The notes: generated from the letters alone by a model not told the origin. Shown: positions 17,004-25,470, counted from the stretch's first letter. The stretch is 64,000 bases of DNA from Bacillota bacterium (GCA_023421505.1 JAEZTJ010000078.1:129887-193886), one strand, 5' to 3'. Translations and numbers: made by a program.

Positions 17004-17894
17004 ATGAGAGTATCCTACAACGATTTGGATATTAAATTTACTATGGAAAACGTAAATTTCTATGCACTGCATATTGCCTGTGAGCGTTTTCTTCGATCAA
17101 TTCCCAGTCATAGTCATAGTGATAACAGTTATGAAATTCATTATATTCCTTTTGGAAAAGGTAAGGTGAAAATTGATAGAGTCCTGTATCAGGTAATTCC
17201 CAATACTCTTTATGTGACAGGCCCTCATATCGAGCATGAGCAGATACCGGACAAAGAAGATCCTATGATAGAATACTGCATCTATCTAAAGCTTGATAAA
17301 AAGAATTATGATAAGAAAAAAGAAAAATTACAGTCTTATCTGGATATTTTTGAAAGCACAAAAATCTGGTTCGGACAAGACAACCAAAGCATTCATCCTT
17401 TGATGCAGCAGATTTTTTTAGAGCTTGAGAATAAATATACTGGATATCAAAAGCAGGTAGAAACACTGCTTCAACAGCTGGTAATACAACTAATCCGTAA
17501 TTTTGAAAACAAACAAAAATCACAGAAGCAATATAAACCTTCTGATTTGGCTTATAGTAAATATTTTATTATTGAGGAATACTTTCTTTTTGAATATAAG
17601 ATGCTTTCCCTTGAGGATTTATCAAGTCGATTAGGCTTAAGTCCCAGACAAACAGAGCGTCTTTTGAAAAAGCATTACGGAAAAACCTTTCTGCAAAAGA
17701 AAGCGGAAGCCAGAATGTCTGCTGCCTCCATTCTACTAATGGATCCAAATAAGCGCATCACCGAGATCGCTCTTGACCTTGGCTATTCTTCAGTTGAGCA
17801 TTTTTCCAATGCGTTTGGACGCTATTATCATAAGTCAGCAAGGGATTACCGAAAATCTAATAGCATGCCCTTAACCCAGAATAATACACAGTAA
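17004..17894 (+). CDS. AraC family transcriptional regulator
   Basis: The 296-residue protein has a cupin-like N-terminal sensing region (HSHSDNSYEIHYIPFGKGKVKI), a helical middle and a C-terminal AraC domain with two helix-turn-helix units (LSLEDLSSRLGLSPRQTERLL and ITEIALDLGYSSVEHFSNAF). The start at 17004 has GGAGG six bases upstream; an earlier ATG at 16968 lies inside a hairpin. It diverges from the dehydrogenase-fucU-GH31-UroD operon and is its likely activator. Confidence 0.9.
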   Translation: MRVSYNDLDIKFTMENVNFYALHIACERFLRSIPSHSHSDNSYEIHYIPFGKGKVKIDRVLYQVIPNTLYVTGPHIEHEQIPDKEDPMIEYCIYLKLDKKNYDKKKEKLQSYLDIFESTKIWFGQDNQSIHPLMQQIFLELENKYTGYQKQVETLLQQLVIQLIRNFENKQKSQKQYKPSDLAYSKYFIIEEYFLFEYKMLSLEDLSSRLGLSPRQTERLLKKHYGKTFLQKKAEARMSAASILLMDPNKRITEIALDLGYSSVEHFSNAFGRYYHKSARDYRKSNSMPLTQNNTQ

Positions 17895-17942
17895 TCTGAA
17901 TATAAAGCGTGTAATGTCTTAAGCAAATTGAGTTATATTACT

Positions 17943-18596
17943 TTAATTTTGTTTATGCTTTCTCATCCTGCAGTTCTTCGCACTACAGGTACTGCAGTCA
18001 TGCCCTGCGTGATTCATTCCTTCATCCTCTGTCAATACAAGCAGATACCCCATTGTTTTTACTGTTGTAAACATATAACCTCTAGTAACCCCAATACTTA
18101 ACGGTTCCACTTCTTTGATCTGTTCCAGAATATCCTCTTGGATACTCATCGGAACATTAGAGGGTGCCTCCAGCCTCTTCGCAATGCCGAAATGTCTGGA
18201 TAGGCATTCTTGTCTGATTACAGACTGTATATAATTATCCATTTGAAAGAGATAGGTATCTGCCATTGCATTGATTAGCATCCCCAAAACATAATCCCCC
18301 TTCGCAAAATAACTGCTGCCAAGCTCCGTTACTTCGTCTCCAATTGACATTAATACATAAATGACAGGCGTATGACAATCCCCTTTTGCATCGATCTGAT
18401 TTGCTAATTCCTCTGATATTTTACCAAATTTATAAAAAGCCACTGGCTTCAGTTTCTTTAAAAACTCTGTCTCAACCTCATCATATTCGCTATTCAATTC
18501 TTCATAGACAGGATTTTCCTTTTTACAGTCCATTAAAAAGAATACGTTATCCCTATCTAATTTAATATTAAATTCAGTCATTTTAAAAAAATCCAT
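17943..18596 (-). CDS. Methionine-synthase-activation-like protein with a Cys-rich tail
   Basis: The 217-residue protein resembles the AdoMet-binding activation domain of B12-dependent methionine synthase (MSIGDEVTELGSSYFAKGDY, AMADTYLFQMDNYIQ, GVTRGYMF). Stand-alone members accompany corrinoid methyltransferase systems, where they are thought to help reactivate oxidised corrinoid. The C-terminus HDCSTCSAKNCRMRK offers three closely spaced Cys and a His, suggesting metal or redox binding. It lies downstream of the corrinoid-protein gene on the same strand, separated by 440 bp of palindromic elements. Function in methyl transfer is inferred from family and context. Confidence 0.7.
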   Translation of the reverse strand: MDFFKMTEFNIKLDRDNVFFLMDCKKENPVYEELNSEYDEVETEFLKKLKPVAFYKFGKISEELANQIDAKGDCHTPVIYVLMSIGDEVTELGSSYFAKGDYVLGMLINAMADTYLFQMDNYIQSVIRQECLSRHFGIAKRLEAPSNVPMSIQEDILEQIKEVEPLSIGVTRGYMFTTVKTMGYLLVLTEDEGMNHAGHDCSTCSAKNCRMRKHKQN

Positions 18597-18660
18597 CCTG
18601 CTGCATCCTCACCTTACTTCAATAAATCCACCGTATTAACGTCCATCTGCCACCAAAAAC

Positions 18661-18716
18661 TGCGAATTTGCGCAGCGCACAAATTTGCCGATTGAAAAAT
18701 CTTTGATTTTTCAACC
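18661..18716 (-). repeat. Palindromic element, modules B and A (diverged copy)
   Basis: In minus orientation module A pairs GGTTGAAAAATC with GATTTTTCAATC, and module B carries GGCAAATTTGTG then GCGCTGCGC. Module C is missing. It lies 65 bp upstream of the activation-like gene and opposes the full copy at 18908-19020. Confidence 0.6.
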
Positions 18717-18828
18717 TAACTCCATATATTATCATAAGAATTAGGTAACAAATAATTTTTTATGGACGATTTATACCAATTATCGCAACTAAGTATAATG
18801 TAACTATATTGTACCCGCTAGTATACGG

Positions 18829-18849
18829 ATAAATGTATCATACATTTAT
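18829..18849. promoter_or_regulatory. Perfect 21-bp palindrome, possible operator
   Basis: Arms ATAAATGTAT and ATACATTTAT flank a single C. It lies midway between the two opposed palindromic elements, in the gap between the corrinoid-protein and activation-like genes. A dimeric regulator could bind it; none is identified. Confidence 0.45.
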
Positions 18850-18907
18850 TCTATCAGATATTTAGATATCAAACAACTGCACGAGAGGGTATTATCAACA
18901 GAAATAA

Positions 18908-19020
18908 GAGTGAAAGATTTTTCAAATCTTTCACTCGGCAAGTTTGTGTCTGCGCTGCACACACAAACTTGAGATGCGCATTGTCTCGCAAGCGAGCCAA
19001 TAAGCAGCGCAGGAATGGGG
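18908..19020 (+). repeat. Complete palindromic element (A-B-C) in reverse orientation
   Basis: Module A (18908-18936, GAGTGAAAGATT/AATCTTTCACTC), module B (18939-18971, CAAGTTTGTGT/ACACAAACTTG) and module C (18973-19020) follow in order. It ends in GGAATGGGG six bases before an ATG at 19027, but that frame runs antisense into the end of the corrinoid-protein gene. On the minus strand it stands just after the corrinoid-protein stop codon and may serve as its 3' structure. Confidence 0.8.
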
Positions 19021-19035
19021 TAAAATATGGAAGTA

Positions 19036-19677
19036 TTATCTTTTTTCCATTTTTGCATTTCTTGCCTTTTCAGCCGCCGTCGCTGCATCAGCTGTATAGA
19101 TATCCGCACCAATCTGATTGCAGAAGCTTTGATTTACAGGGGCTCCTCCAACCATAACGATATATTTATCTCTGAGTCCTCTTACGTTAAGTTCATCAAT
19201 AACCGTCTTCATATTAGGCATCGTTGTTGTTAAAAGAGCCGACATACAGATAATATCTGCACCAACTTCTTCTGCCTTCTCGACAAAGGCTTCTGTATCA
19301 ACATCAATACCGATATCATAAATCTCAAAGCCTGCCCCTTTTAACATCATAGAAACAAGATTCTTACCAATATCATGAAGATCGCCTTTTACCGTTCCAA
19401 TCACCACTTTACCTAACGGCTCATTCCCTACCTCGATTAGCTTCGGCTCTAAAACCTCAAGCCCAGCATTCATTGCTCTGGCAGCAACTAGTACCTCTGG
19501 AACAAATACCTCATTATTCTTAAATTTTTCACCAATGATCATCATACCAGAAAGTAATCCCTCGTTTAGAATAGCCTTAGGATCTAACCCTTCTTCGATT
19601 GCCTGCAAAACTAATGTCTTAACATTCTTTGCCCGGCCCTTCTGCAAAAGCTCAGAAATTTCATTTATGATTGACAT
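19036..19677 (-). CDS. Corrinoid (cobalamin-binding) protein of a methyltransferase system
   Basis: The 213-residue protein has the two-domain MtaC/MtbC/MttC form: an N-terminal four-helix cap (to about 85) and a Rossmann-like B12 domain with the D-x-H-x-x-G motif in KGDLHDIGKN (D99, H101, G104; His is the lower axial ligand). SALLTTTMPNMK and VMVGGAPVNQSFCNQIGAD complete the pocket. It carries a methyl group on cobalt between two methyltransferases. AGG lies before the start at 19677; the longer frame to 19692 lacks one. It is transcribed with the activation-like gene and faces the PocR-AraC regulator. Confidence 0.92.
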   Translation of the reverse strand: MSIINEISELLQKGRAKNVKTLVLQAIEEGLDPKAILNEGLLSGMMIIGEKFKNNEVFVPEVLVAARAMNAGLEVLEPKLIEVGNEPLGKVVIGTVKGDLHDIGKNLVSMMLKGAGFEIYDIGIDVDTEAFVEKAEEVGADIICMSALLTTTMPNMKTVIDELNVRGLRDKYIVMVGGAPVNQSFCNQIGADIYTADAATAAEKARNAKMEKR

Positions 19678-19946
19678 AATAAGACCTCCCAATTATCTTT
19701 TGTAAATAATAAGCTTCTTTTCTTCTAGTATAGTGCTTCTGTCATATTATTTAGGTAAAATCTTTTGATACTATGTACTTATTTTACATATTATATGATA
19801 TAATTGCATTACAAACGGTAACAATTCGTACTGCAAGAATAGATAGACTCTATTTGCTAATATAGAATTACATCTTCGCACTTGAAGTTTTGACACTTTT
19901 GGACCCTCAAGGAGTACTCATATCAGTTAACTAAGGAGTATTTGCA

Positions 19947-21209
19947 ATGAAACAGCCGTATTTATATACTTTAATTGAAAAAAATCAGCTAAAAGAGATG
20001 CTTGAGGCTTTTGAAGCCTGTATTGGACTTCCAATCCAAGTGATCGATGAACAGGGAGCTATTTTGGAAGCCTGTGGCCCTGTAACAAACTTTTGTAATA
20101 TTTTCAAGAATTATCTACCCTCCACAGAGACCTGCGAGAAGCTTCATATCAATGCCAGCAAAAGAGCTGTCAGCATAGGTGAAACCTATATCTTTTCCTG
20201 CCATGCCAATTTAAATCATATTGTTTTTCCCCTGCTGAATAACAGCACCTTCTGGGGTTCCATTCTAGTCGGGCCTTTTTTGATGGATGCTCCGGACTCT
20301 CTCCTAATTCAGGATATCGATAAGAAGTACCATATTCCTACCGGCTCACTGATTGAATTATATGAAGAATCCGGCAGCATTAAAGTAATCCCACCCAATA
20401 CCGTTACGCAGATCAGCAGATTGCTTTATTACCTTTTCTCCAATCTGATTACCGAAGGGAAGCAGCAGCTAATTATTAATCAGGGAAAGCTTCATCAACA
20501 GTCTAAAATAAGTGAATCGATCCATAAATATAAGAATTCCGGTGCCGCCTCTGACGGTACTTATCCGTACGATAAGGAGAAAGCATTAATTGCCAAAGTA
20601 AAAGCAGGCCATTCGAAGGAAGCAAAGGGGATCTTAAATGATCTTCTTGGCTACGTACTCTTCTCTGGCGGCAGCAAACTGGAAACCGTAAAGGCCAGAG
20701 CGATTGAGCTTTGCTCTCTATTATCAAGGGCAGCAATCGAGGGTGGTGCTGCTACCGACAGTATCCTAAAGATTAACAATCAATTTCTCAAGTCATTACA
20801 GCAGATTAATGATTTAGACTCCTTATGCTTTAAATTGCAGGAAACAGTGGAGGTATTTACCGAGTCGATGTTTAACTACATCCCCTCCAAAAATTATGAC
20901 CTCATGAAAAGGGCAATGTTGTTTATCTCAGAGAATTTTTCAAGCGAGCTTACTCTGGAGGATGTTGCAAAGCATGTTCATCTTAATCCGGCTTATTTCT
21001 CTACCGTATTCAAGCAATCCTCCGGTTCCTCCTTTAAAGAGTACTTAAATATGGTACGTATTGAGGAAAGCAAACGACTACTTGCAAATACGGATTATTC
21101 TATTATTGATATCGCAGTTGCTACCGGCTTTGAGGACCAGAGCTATTTCTCCAAGGTTTTTAAAAAATATACCGGACTTACGCCAAAGCAATATGCGAAG
21201 AGTGATTAA
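19947..21209 (+). CDS. PocR-domain AraC family regulator
   Basis: The 420-residue protein has an N-terminal PocR sensory domain (LEACGPVTNFCNIFK, CEKLHINASKRAVSIGETYIFSCH split over about 35-95; ILVGPFLM), a helical linker and a C-terminal AraC DNA-binding domain (LEDVAKHVHLNPAYFSTVFK and IIDIAVATGFEDQSYFSKVF). PocR domains are PAS-like ligand sensors often tied to B12-dependent pathways and carry conserved Cys that may sense redox or metal. It lies between the corrinoid-protein and UroD-thioredoxin units and probably controls both. Its stop overlaps that of the convergent gene by a few bases. Confidence 0.9.
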   Translation: MKQPYLYTLIEKNQLKEMLEAFEACIGLPIQVIDEQGAILEACGPVTNFCNIFKNYLPSTETCEKLHINASKRAVSIGETYIFSCHANLNHIVFPLLNNSTFWGSILVGPFLMDAPDSLLIQDIDKKYHIPTGSLIELYEESGSIKVIPPNTVTQISRLLYYLFSNLITEGKQQLIINQGKLHQQSKISESIHKYKNSGAASDGTYPYDKEKALIAKVKAGHSKEAKGILNDLLGYVLFSGGSKLETVKARAIELCSLLSRAAIEGGAATDSILKINNQFLKSLQQINDLDSLCFKLQETVEVFTESMFNYIPSKNYDLMKRAMLFISENFSSELTLEDVAKHVHLNPAYFSTVFKQSSGSSFKEYLNMVRIEESKRLLANTDYSIIDIAVATGFEDQSYFSKVFKKYTGLTPKQYAKSD

Positions 21210-22561
21210 AGACCCTTAACCTTCGCTGCTGCCATAAAGCATGTGGTGAGCTCTGCATTATCCGGAAGGATGCTGACGTATTTGATAACTCCGTCTACAA
21301 TGATTGTCGGTACATTCGTCGCACCCAGTTTCATCATACAGGCAACTCCTTCCTTCTCTTTAATCTTGTGTTCAATTACCTTAATCTTGTCTCCCAGGGG
21401 TGCCGCTGCAGACAGTACAGCCTCCATTGTATACTGGCAGGCAGCACAGCTAACTGAATCAAGTGTGATACAGTCCACAATTACTTGCTTTTCACTTGCA
21501 TAATCCGGCAGGATATAGTCTACACCCGCCATAACGTCTTCTCCGTCAAAGATTTCTGTAACATTTCCATGTACGGTACTTGTTATCGCTTTCACGTTCT
21601 CGGCAGGAGTTGCATAAGGCATATCACAGCCAGGTGACAGGATATATCCTTTTCTGCCGCCAATCTGCATACAATTTTTCGCATCATTGACATTGTCCAT
21701 TCTGCTGCCAAAAAGCATCGTGAGTGTAAGCTTGATATTACCTCCCACCGATACGTTGTAGGGCTTACAGGTTTCAACCACATACTCAAGAGGAATATTT
21801 TCATCAATAGAGATATTATCCGGTTTTGTCTTGCACATTTGTTCAATATTACGCTTTGCATTACCGCAGACAAAGAAGGAAGAGGCTTTACCCTGTTCTC
21901 GGACGTAATCAAATACGGGTGTTACATATGGAGCCACGAATTCTTCAAAGTTATCCGGTGAGATCTGTGATGTCATGGGGTCAACCACCGCAATGATATC
22001 AACACCAGCTTCAATATACATTCTAGCTGTATTGATACATACCTTCTTACAGAATTCCATCAGCTCTTCTACTTCCTCCGGTTCATCTAGCATATCATAG
22101 AAAATATCCGTCCCCTTTAAATGTAGTGCCAAGGTGAAGGGGCCTGTAATCAGTCCATAAATTGCTATCTTATCTCCAAGCTCCTTTACTATCCTTCTAG
22201 TTGCCTCAAGTACGAGCGGAAAACGGCCATCCTGTTCATTAGGTATTTGAAGCTCGGATAGCTTTCTCCCCTCTTCTAGGATATGACTCGCAACAGCAGG
22301 CGGGTTGTCCTTAGCGTATGCCAGCCTGCAGCCCATCGCTTCTGCTTCTACCTGTAAGTCAAATAAAGCCGGCAGACCATCCGGTTGATAAAGTTCAAAG
22401 GCTTTTATCACTCCGTCTACAATATGATCTGCACTCTTAAAATAGGTTTCGCAATCTACCCCGATTAAGCTTGCTGCGTGACAGCCTACAAAAGGTACCC
22501 AAGGGGTACGCTCCACTTCCTTATATTTGATTGCATCTAAAACCAGTTTTTTTGAATTCAT
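21206..22561 (-). CDS. UroD-fold methyltransferase fused to a thioredoxin-like domain
   Basis: The 451-residue protein has a UroD/MtaA-type barrel (about 1-345) and a C-terminal thioredoxin-like domain (about 358-451) with CAAC at 372-375 and the cis-Pro segment NVPTIIVDG. Candidate zinc ligands are Cys232 (FFVCGN) and Cys312 (SPGCDMPYATPAEN). In MtaA/MtbA-type enzymes a His precedes the first Cys as H-x-C; here that position is Phe230. By family and neighbours it should move methyl groups to or from the corrinoid protein. The start at 22561 has GGAG 7 nt upstream. It follows the CobW gene on the same strand. Confidence 0.82.
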   Translation of the reverse strand: MNSKKLVLDAIKYKEVERTPWVPFVGCHAASLIGVDCETYFKSADHIVDGVIKAFELYQPDGLPALFDLQVEAEAMGCRLAYAKDNPPAVASHILEEGRKLSELQIPNEQDGRFPLVLEATRRIVKELGDKIAIYGLITGPFTLALHLKGTDIFYDMLDEPEEVEELMEFCKKVCINTARMYIEAGVDIIAVVDPMTSQISPDNFEEFVAPYVTPVFDYVREQGKASSFFVCGNAKRNIEQMCKTKPDNISIDENIPLEYVVETCKPYNVSVGGNIKLTLTMLFGSRMDNVNDAKNCMQIGGRKGYILSPGCDMPYATPAENVKAITSTVHGNVTEIFDGEDVMAGVDYILPDYASEKQVIVDCITLDSVSCAACQYTMEAVLSAAAPLGDKIKVIEHKIKEKEGVACMMKLGATNVPTIIVDGVIKYVSILPDNAELTTCFMAAAKVKGL

Positions 22562-22659
22562 AATGTTTTCTCCATTTCTGCTCATGTCTTATGCTTTTTT
22601 TCCTTTTTATCTTGCAAGCTTACGTATTTTGGCACTCAGTCTCAACTATAGAATGCTTC

Positions 22660-23601
22660 TTATTCAAATATCACAGGTGTATCCCGAAATATCTCCTTCC
22701 AGGCTTCTTCTATCTCCTGTCGAAACTCATTTGTATCGTGACCTATGATAACCAGCTTTGTTTTCTCTAGTCTATCTCTTTTGCCAAACACTGCTTCGAC
22801 AATTTCAACCTGTCCATCAACTACGTCAACCTTCCACCAAAGGTTATTACCCTTTAGGAAGCCCTTCAACCGAAGAATATATTTATTCATCTTCTGGATA
22901 AATTCTCTCATACCCTGTTCTGTATAATCTCCCTCTCCTTCAATTGAATAACAGGCAGGTCGATTGTAGCATTTATTACTCGTCTCTCCCACAAAACCAT
23001 TATCACTCAGCTTATCCTTTAAAAGTGCAGCAGGTATTTCAGAATAAATCGTCTCATATACATAGGCTCTCGGATTAATTTCTCGTATCACTCCATGAAT
23101 TTCCTCAATAACAGTCTGATTAACAAGATCTATCTTGTTAACTACAATAAAATTACTAGAGGCAACCTGATTTTGCACCGGAGCAAGTACTCTGATATGC
23201 TTTAGGAAGGAAACCGCATCGAGAATGCATACTGCTCCCTTATAATCAAGCTTCCGAGTAGCTTTAAAGCTAACTTCCTCCATAATCTGATGAATATTAG
23301 AAGGGTCAGCCATACCGGAATTCTCAATCAGCAGAATATCAATATCTTTCGTAGTAAATTCAATTAAGGTCTTGATAAAGTTTCCTTTTATACAACTGCA
23401 ATAAATAGACCCGTTATTAATTTCTACTAATTGAATACCCTCTTTGTCAATTAAAGTCCCATCAATCCCGGTACTGCCAAATTCATTCACGATTACCCCT
23501 ATTTTTATACCTTCCAGATTGTATAGAAGCTTCTGTAAAAAGGTTGTCTTTCCGGAACCCAAAAATCCAGATATCAAAAAAAGCTCAATGTTTTTCTTCA
23601 T
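22660..23601 (-). CDS. CobW/G3E family GTPase (metal or corrinoid chaperone)
   Basis: The 313-residue protein has the P-loop GFLGSGKTTFL, a switch region with VNEFGSTGIDG, the metal-binding CSC in SIYCSCIKGNF (family CxCC motif shortened by one Cys), NKIDL for guanine recognition, and a C-terminal CobW_C domain. Such GTPases deliver metals or help load cofactors. GAGGAGGG lies before the start at 23601. Being upstream of and co-oriented with the UroD-thioredoxin gene, it probably supplies zinc or cobalt/corrinoid to this methyl-transfer system. Confidence 0.88.
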   Translation of the reverse strand: MKKNIELFLISGFLGSGKTTFLQKLLYNLEGIKIGVIVNEFGSTGIDGTLIDKEGIQLVEINNGSIYCSCIKGNFIKTLIEFTTKDIDILLIENSGMADPSNIHQIMEEVSFKATRKLDYKGAVCILDAVSFLKHIRVLAPVQNQVASSNFIVVNKIDLVNQTVIEEIHGVIREINPRAYVYETIYSEIPAALLKDKLSDNGFVGETSNKCYNRPACYSIEGEGDYTEQGMREFIQKMNKYILRLKGFLKGNNLWWKVDVVDGQVEIVEAVFGKRDRLEKTKLVIIGHDTNEFRQEIEEAWKEIFRDTPVIFE

Positions 23602-24014
23602 TTTATATATCCCTCCTCTTAAGGGTCTCACTGTTACTTTGTGAATTCATAGTAATTATAATAAATAATTTTAGAAAACTTGTGTAAAATTCTTATACTT
23701 CTATAAATAAATTTAGATTTTTTACATATTCAAACGAAGCAGAAGAGATAAAATTGATTTATTCTTAAATATACTTGCAAACCACTTATTGAAATGCTAT
23801 TTTTTACTTGTTATGTTACTTAAATCATTATGTATAAATAAAATCATTACCTTTATTTCATTAATTAATATGAGAGTTCAACAACTGATTGATTTATATT
23901 TACAGAATATTCTATATTATTTATAATATATTGTATATTTATAAAAAATAAGTAAAGCCTTTGCAGGGTTTCATGTAACAAATCCGGATGCAAAAGCAGG
24001 AATGGAGGAAATTA
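23602..24014. other. AT-rich divergent intergenic region
   Basis: This 410-bp stretch separates the CobW gene and the secreted Ig-like protein, which point away from each other. It must hold both promoters, but its very high AT content gives many weak matches and I cannot choose one. No gene, repeat or hairpin stands out except GGAATGGAGG before the ATG at 24015. Confidence 0.5.
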
Positions 24015-24764
24015 ATGAAGAAGTTTTTATCGTTATTATTAGTTATGCTTTTATGTTTCACCCTGTCATCTCCCTGTATTACATACGCTTCTGCAATAAA
24101 ACTAAATAAAACCAATCTATCTCTGAATGTCGGAAAAAGCTATACCCTTAAACTTACCGGAACATCAGATGCCATCAAATGGTCAAGCAGCAAAAACGCA
24201 GTCGCAAAGGTATCAACAAAGGGTAAGGTTACGGCTATAGCAAAAGGGAAGGCAACAATAACTGCAACAATTAGTAGTAAAAAATATCAATGTGCTGTTA
24301 CAGTAAATGATCCAAAGGTAGAGCTGATTTTTAGTGCCATTACCTTTGATGATACAACTATTGAAGATTATATTAAGGATATGAAAGAAGATCATCCGGA
24401 ATATCTGGAGGTCAAGGTATATGATGATAAGCATTACTTAGTAACCATGCTTGAATCGGATAGACAAAAGCTTATAAAAGAAATGAACGAGAATATCAAT
24501 GAATTATTGAATGGTTTTACTACTGACGAAACTTTAAACGGAGCATTTACAAAGGTTGAAGCAGATAAGTTATTATCTGAGGTAATACTATATGCTGATA
24601 GCTCAAAATATGAGGAAATCTTATCTGTTTTTGGAGTTTTAATCGTATTAGAAGTAGTAAGTGACTATGTACAAGGCTTAAATTTTGTAGATATTGATGA
24701 CAGAGCCTGTAATGTAACCGTTTATGATAAAGATACCGGTGAGCTATTATATCCTCTGGAATAA
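24015..24764 (+). CDS. Secreted protein with a bacterial Ig-like (BIG2) domain
   Basis: The 249-residue product has a signal peptide (MKKFLSLLLVMLLCFTLSSP to about residue 27) and a BIG2 domain (about 28-105: LNVGKSYTLKLTGTSDAIKW, AVAKVSTKGKVTAIAKGKAT). A C-terminal part of about 140 residues is charged and not recognised. GGAGG precedes the start at 24015. BIG2 domains are common in clostridial surface proteins and may mediate adhesion. It stands alone, with no clear functional tie to its neighbours. Confidence 0.8.
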   Translation: MKKFLSLLLVMLLCFTLSSPCITYASAIKLNKTNLSLNVGKSYTLKLTGTSDAIKWSSSKNAVAKVSTKGKVTAIAKGKATITATISSKKYQCAVTVNDPKVELIFSAITFDDTTIEDYIKDMKEDHPEYLEVKVYDDKHYLVTMLESDRQKLIKEMNENINELLNGFTTDETLNGAFTKVEADKLLSEVILYADSSKYEEILSVFGVLIVLEVVSDYVQGLNFVDIDDRACNVTVYDKDTGELLYPLE

Positions 24765-24906
24765 CCGTTTCAGCCCCTGAATTATATCCTCATTTTTAAA
24801 TACAGTATGTTGTATCTTGAATGGCAGTATGCTAACATTATATCAGAATCCATTACAGATTATTGCAAAAGTGACCCGATTAGTCTATTTTCTTATAGAT
24901 TCGTTA

Positions 24907-24945
24907 TTGACATTTTGAAACTCACTAATTGTGTATACAATTAGT
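24907..24945 (+). promoter_or_regulatory. Promoter region of the EamA gene with an operator-like palindrome
   Basis: A perfect -35 TTGACA (24907-24912) is followed by an inverted repeat, arms ACTAATTGT and ACAATTAGT around GTAT (24924-24945). The palindrome would cover the -10 region (TGTATA, 19-bp spacing), as expected for a repressor, for instance of the GntR type. Confidence 0.45.
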
Positions 24946-25001
24946 AAAACTATATAGTTTCGCAATTATTTAATCAATTTTATTGCTGAAAGGAGACTGC
25001 T

Positions 25002-25418
25002 ATGTGGATCTTATACGCAATGCTATCTGCTGTATTTGCTGCTCTCACCTCAATCCTTGCAAAGATTGGAATAGAAAAGGTTAATTCCAATTTGGCTACG
25101 GCAATTCGTACCATCGTAGTACTCGTGATGGCCTGGGGAATTGTATTCATGACCGGAAAGCACCATGAGGTAACGAATATAGGAACAAAAAGCTGGTTAT
25201 TCCTATTTTTATCGGGTATTGCTACCGGACTTAGCTGGCTCTTTTACTATAAGGCATTACAGATTGGTGAAGCCTCCAAGGTAATACCAATCGATAAATT
25301 CAGCGTAGTGATCAGTATCCTATTAGCCTTTGTTATTCTAAAGGAAACCATAACAATGAAAACACTGATAGGTGGATTATTTATTACAATAGGAACATTT
25401 ATAATGATATTAAAATAA
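25002..25418 (+). CDS. EamA-domain (half-size DMT) transporter
   Basis: The 138-residue protein has four or five membrane helices and a single EamA repeat (MLSAVFAALTSILAKIGIEK, GLSWLFYYKALQIGEASKVI, VVISILLAFVILKETITMK). Full DMT exporters have two such repeats, so this one must dimerise. GGAG precedes the ATG. The substrate is unknown. It converges on the aminotransferase gene and shares a terminator with it. Confidence 0.87.
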   Translation: MWILYAMLSAVFAALTSILAKIGIEKVNSNLATAIRTIVVLVMAWGIVFMTGKHHEVTNIGTKSWLFLFLSGIATGLSWLFYYKALQIGEASKVIPIDKFSVVISILLAFVILKETITMKTLIGGLFITIGTFIMILK

Positions 25419-25423
25419 AAAGG

Positions 25424-25466
25424 AAAGCGTTCTATTATCGGAGCTATCTCCATAACAGAACGCTTT
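25424..25466. terminator. Bidirectional terminator
   Basis: AAAGCGTTCT-A-TTA and TAA-C-AGAACGCTTT pair almost perfectly, with TTTTATTTTA on one side and A-rich sequence on the other. It separates the convergent EamA and aminotransferase genes. Confidence 0.8.
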
Positions 25467-25470
25467 TATT

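Noticed and set aside
18717..18907. Confident call of a phase-variable invertible promoter
   Set aside because: The flanking inverted copies are too different in sequence for easy recombination and no recombinase gene is visible; kept only as a low-probability idea.
19027..19233. A 68-codon frame right after the reversed A-B-C element, with a perfect ribosome site
   Set aside because: It is antisense to the corrinoid-protein C-terminus, and its product has no recognisable features; the good ribosome site comes from the repeat itself.
19693..19946. Possible cobalamin riboswitch near the corrinoid genes
   Set aside because: I looked for B12-box-like sequence in this gap and in the gaps at 18597-19035 and 23602-24014 and found none.
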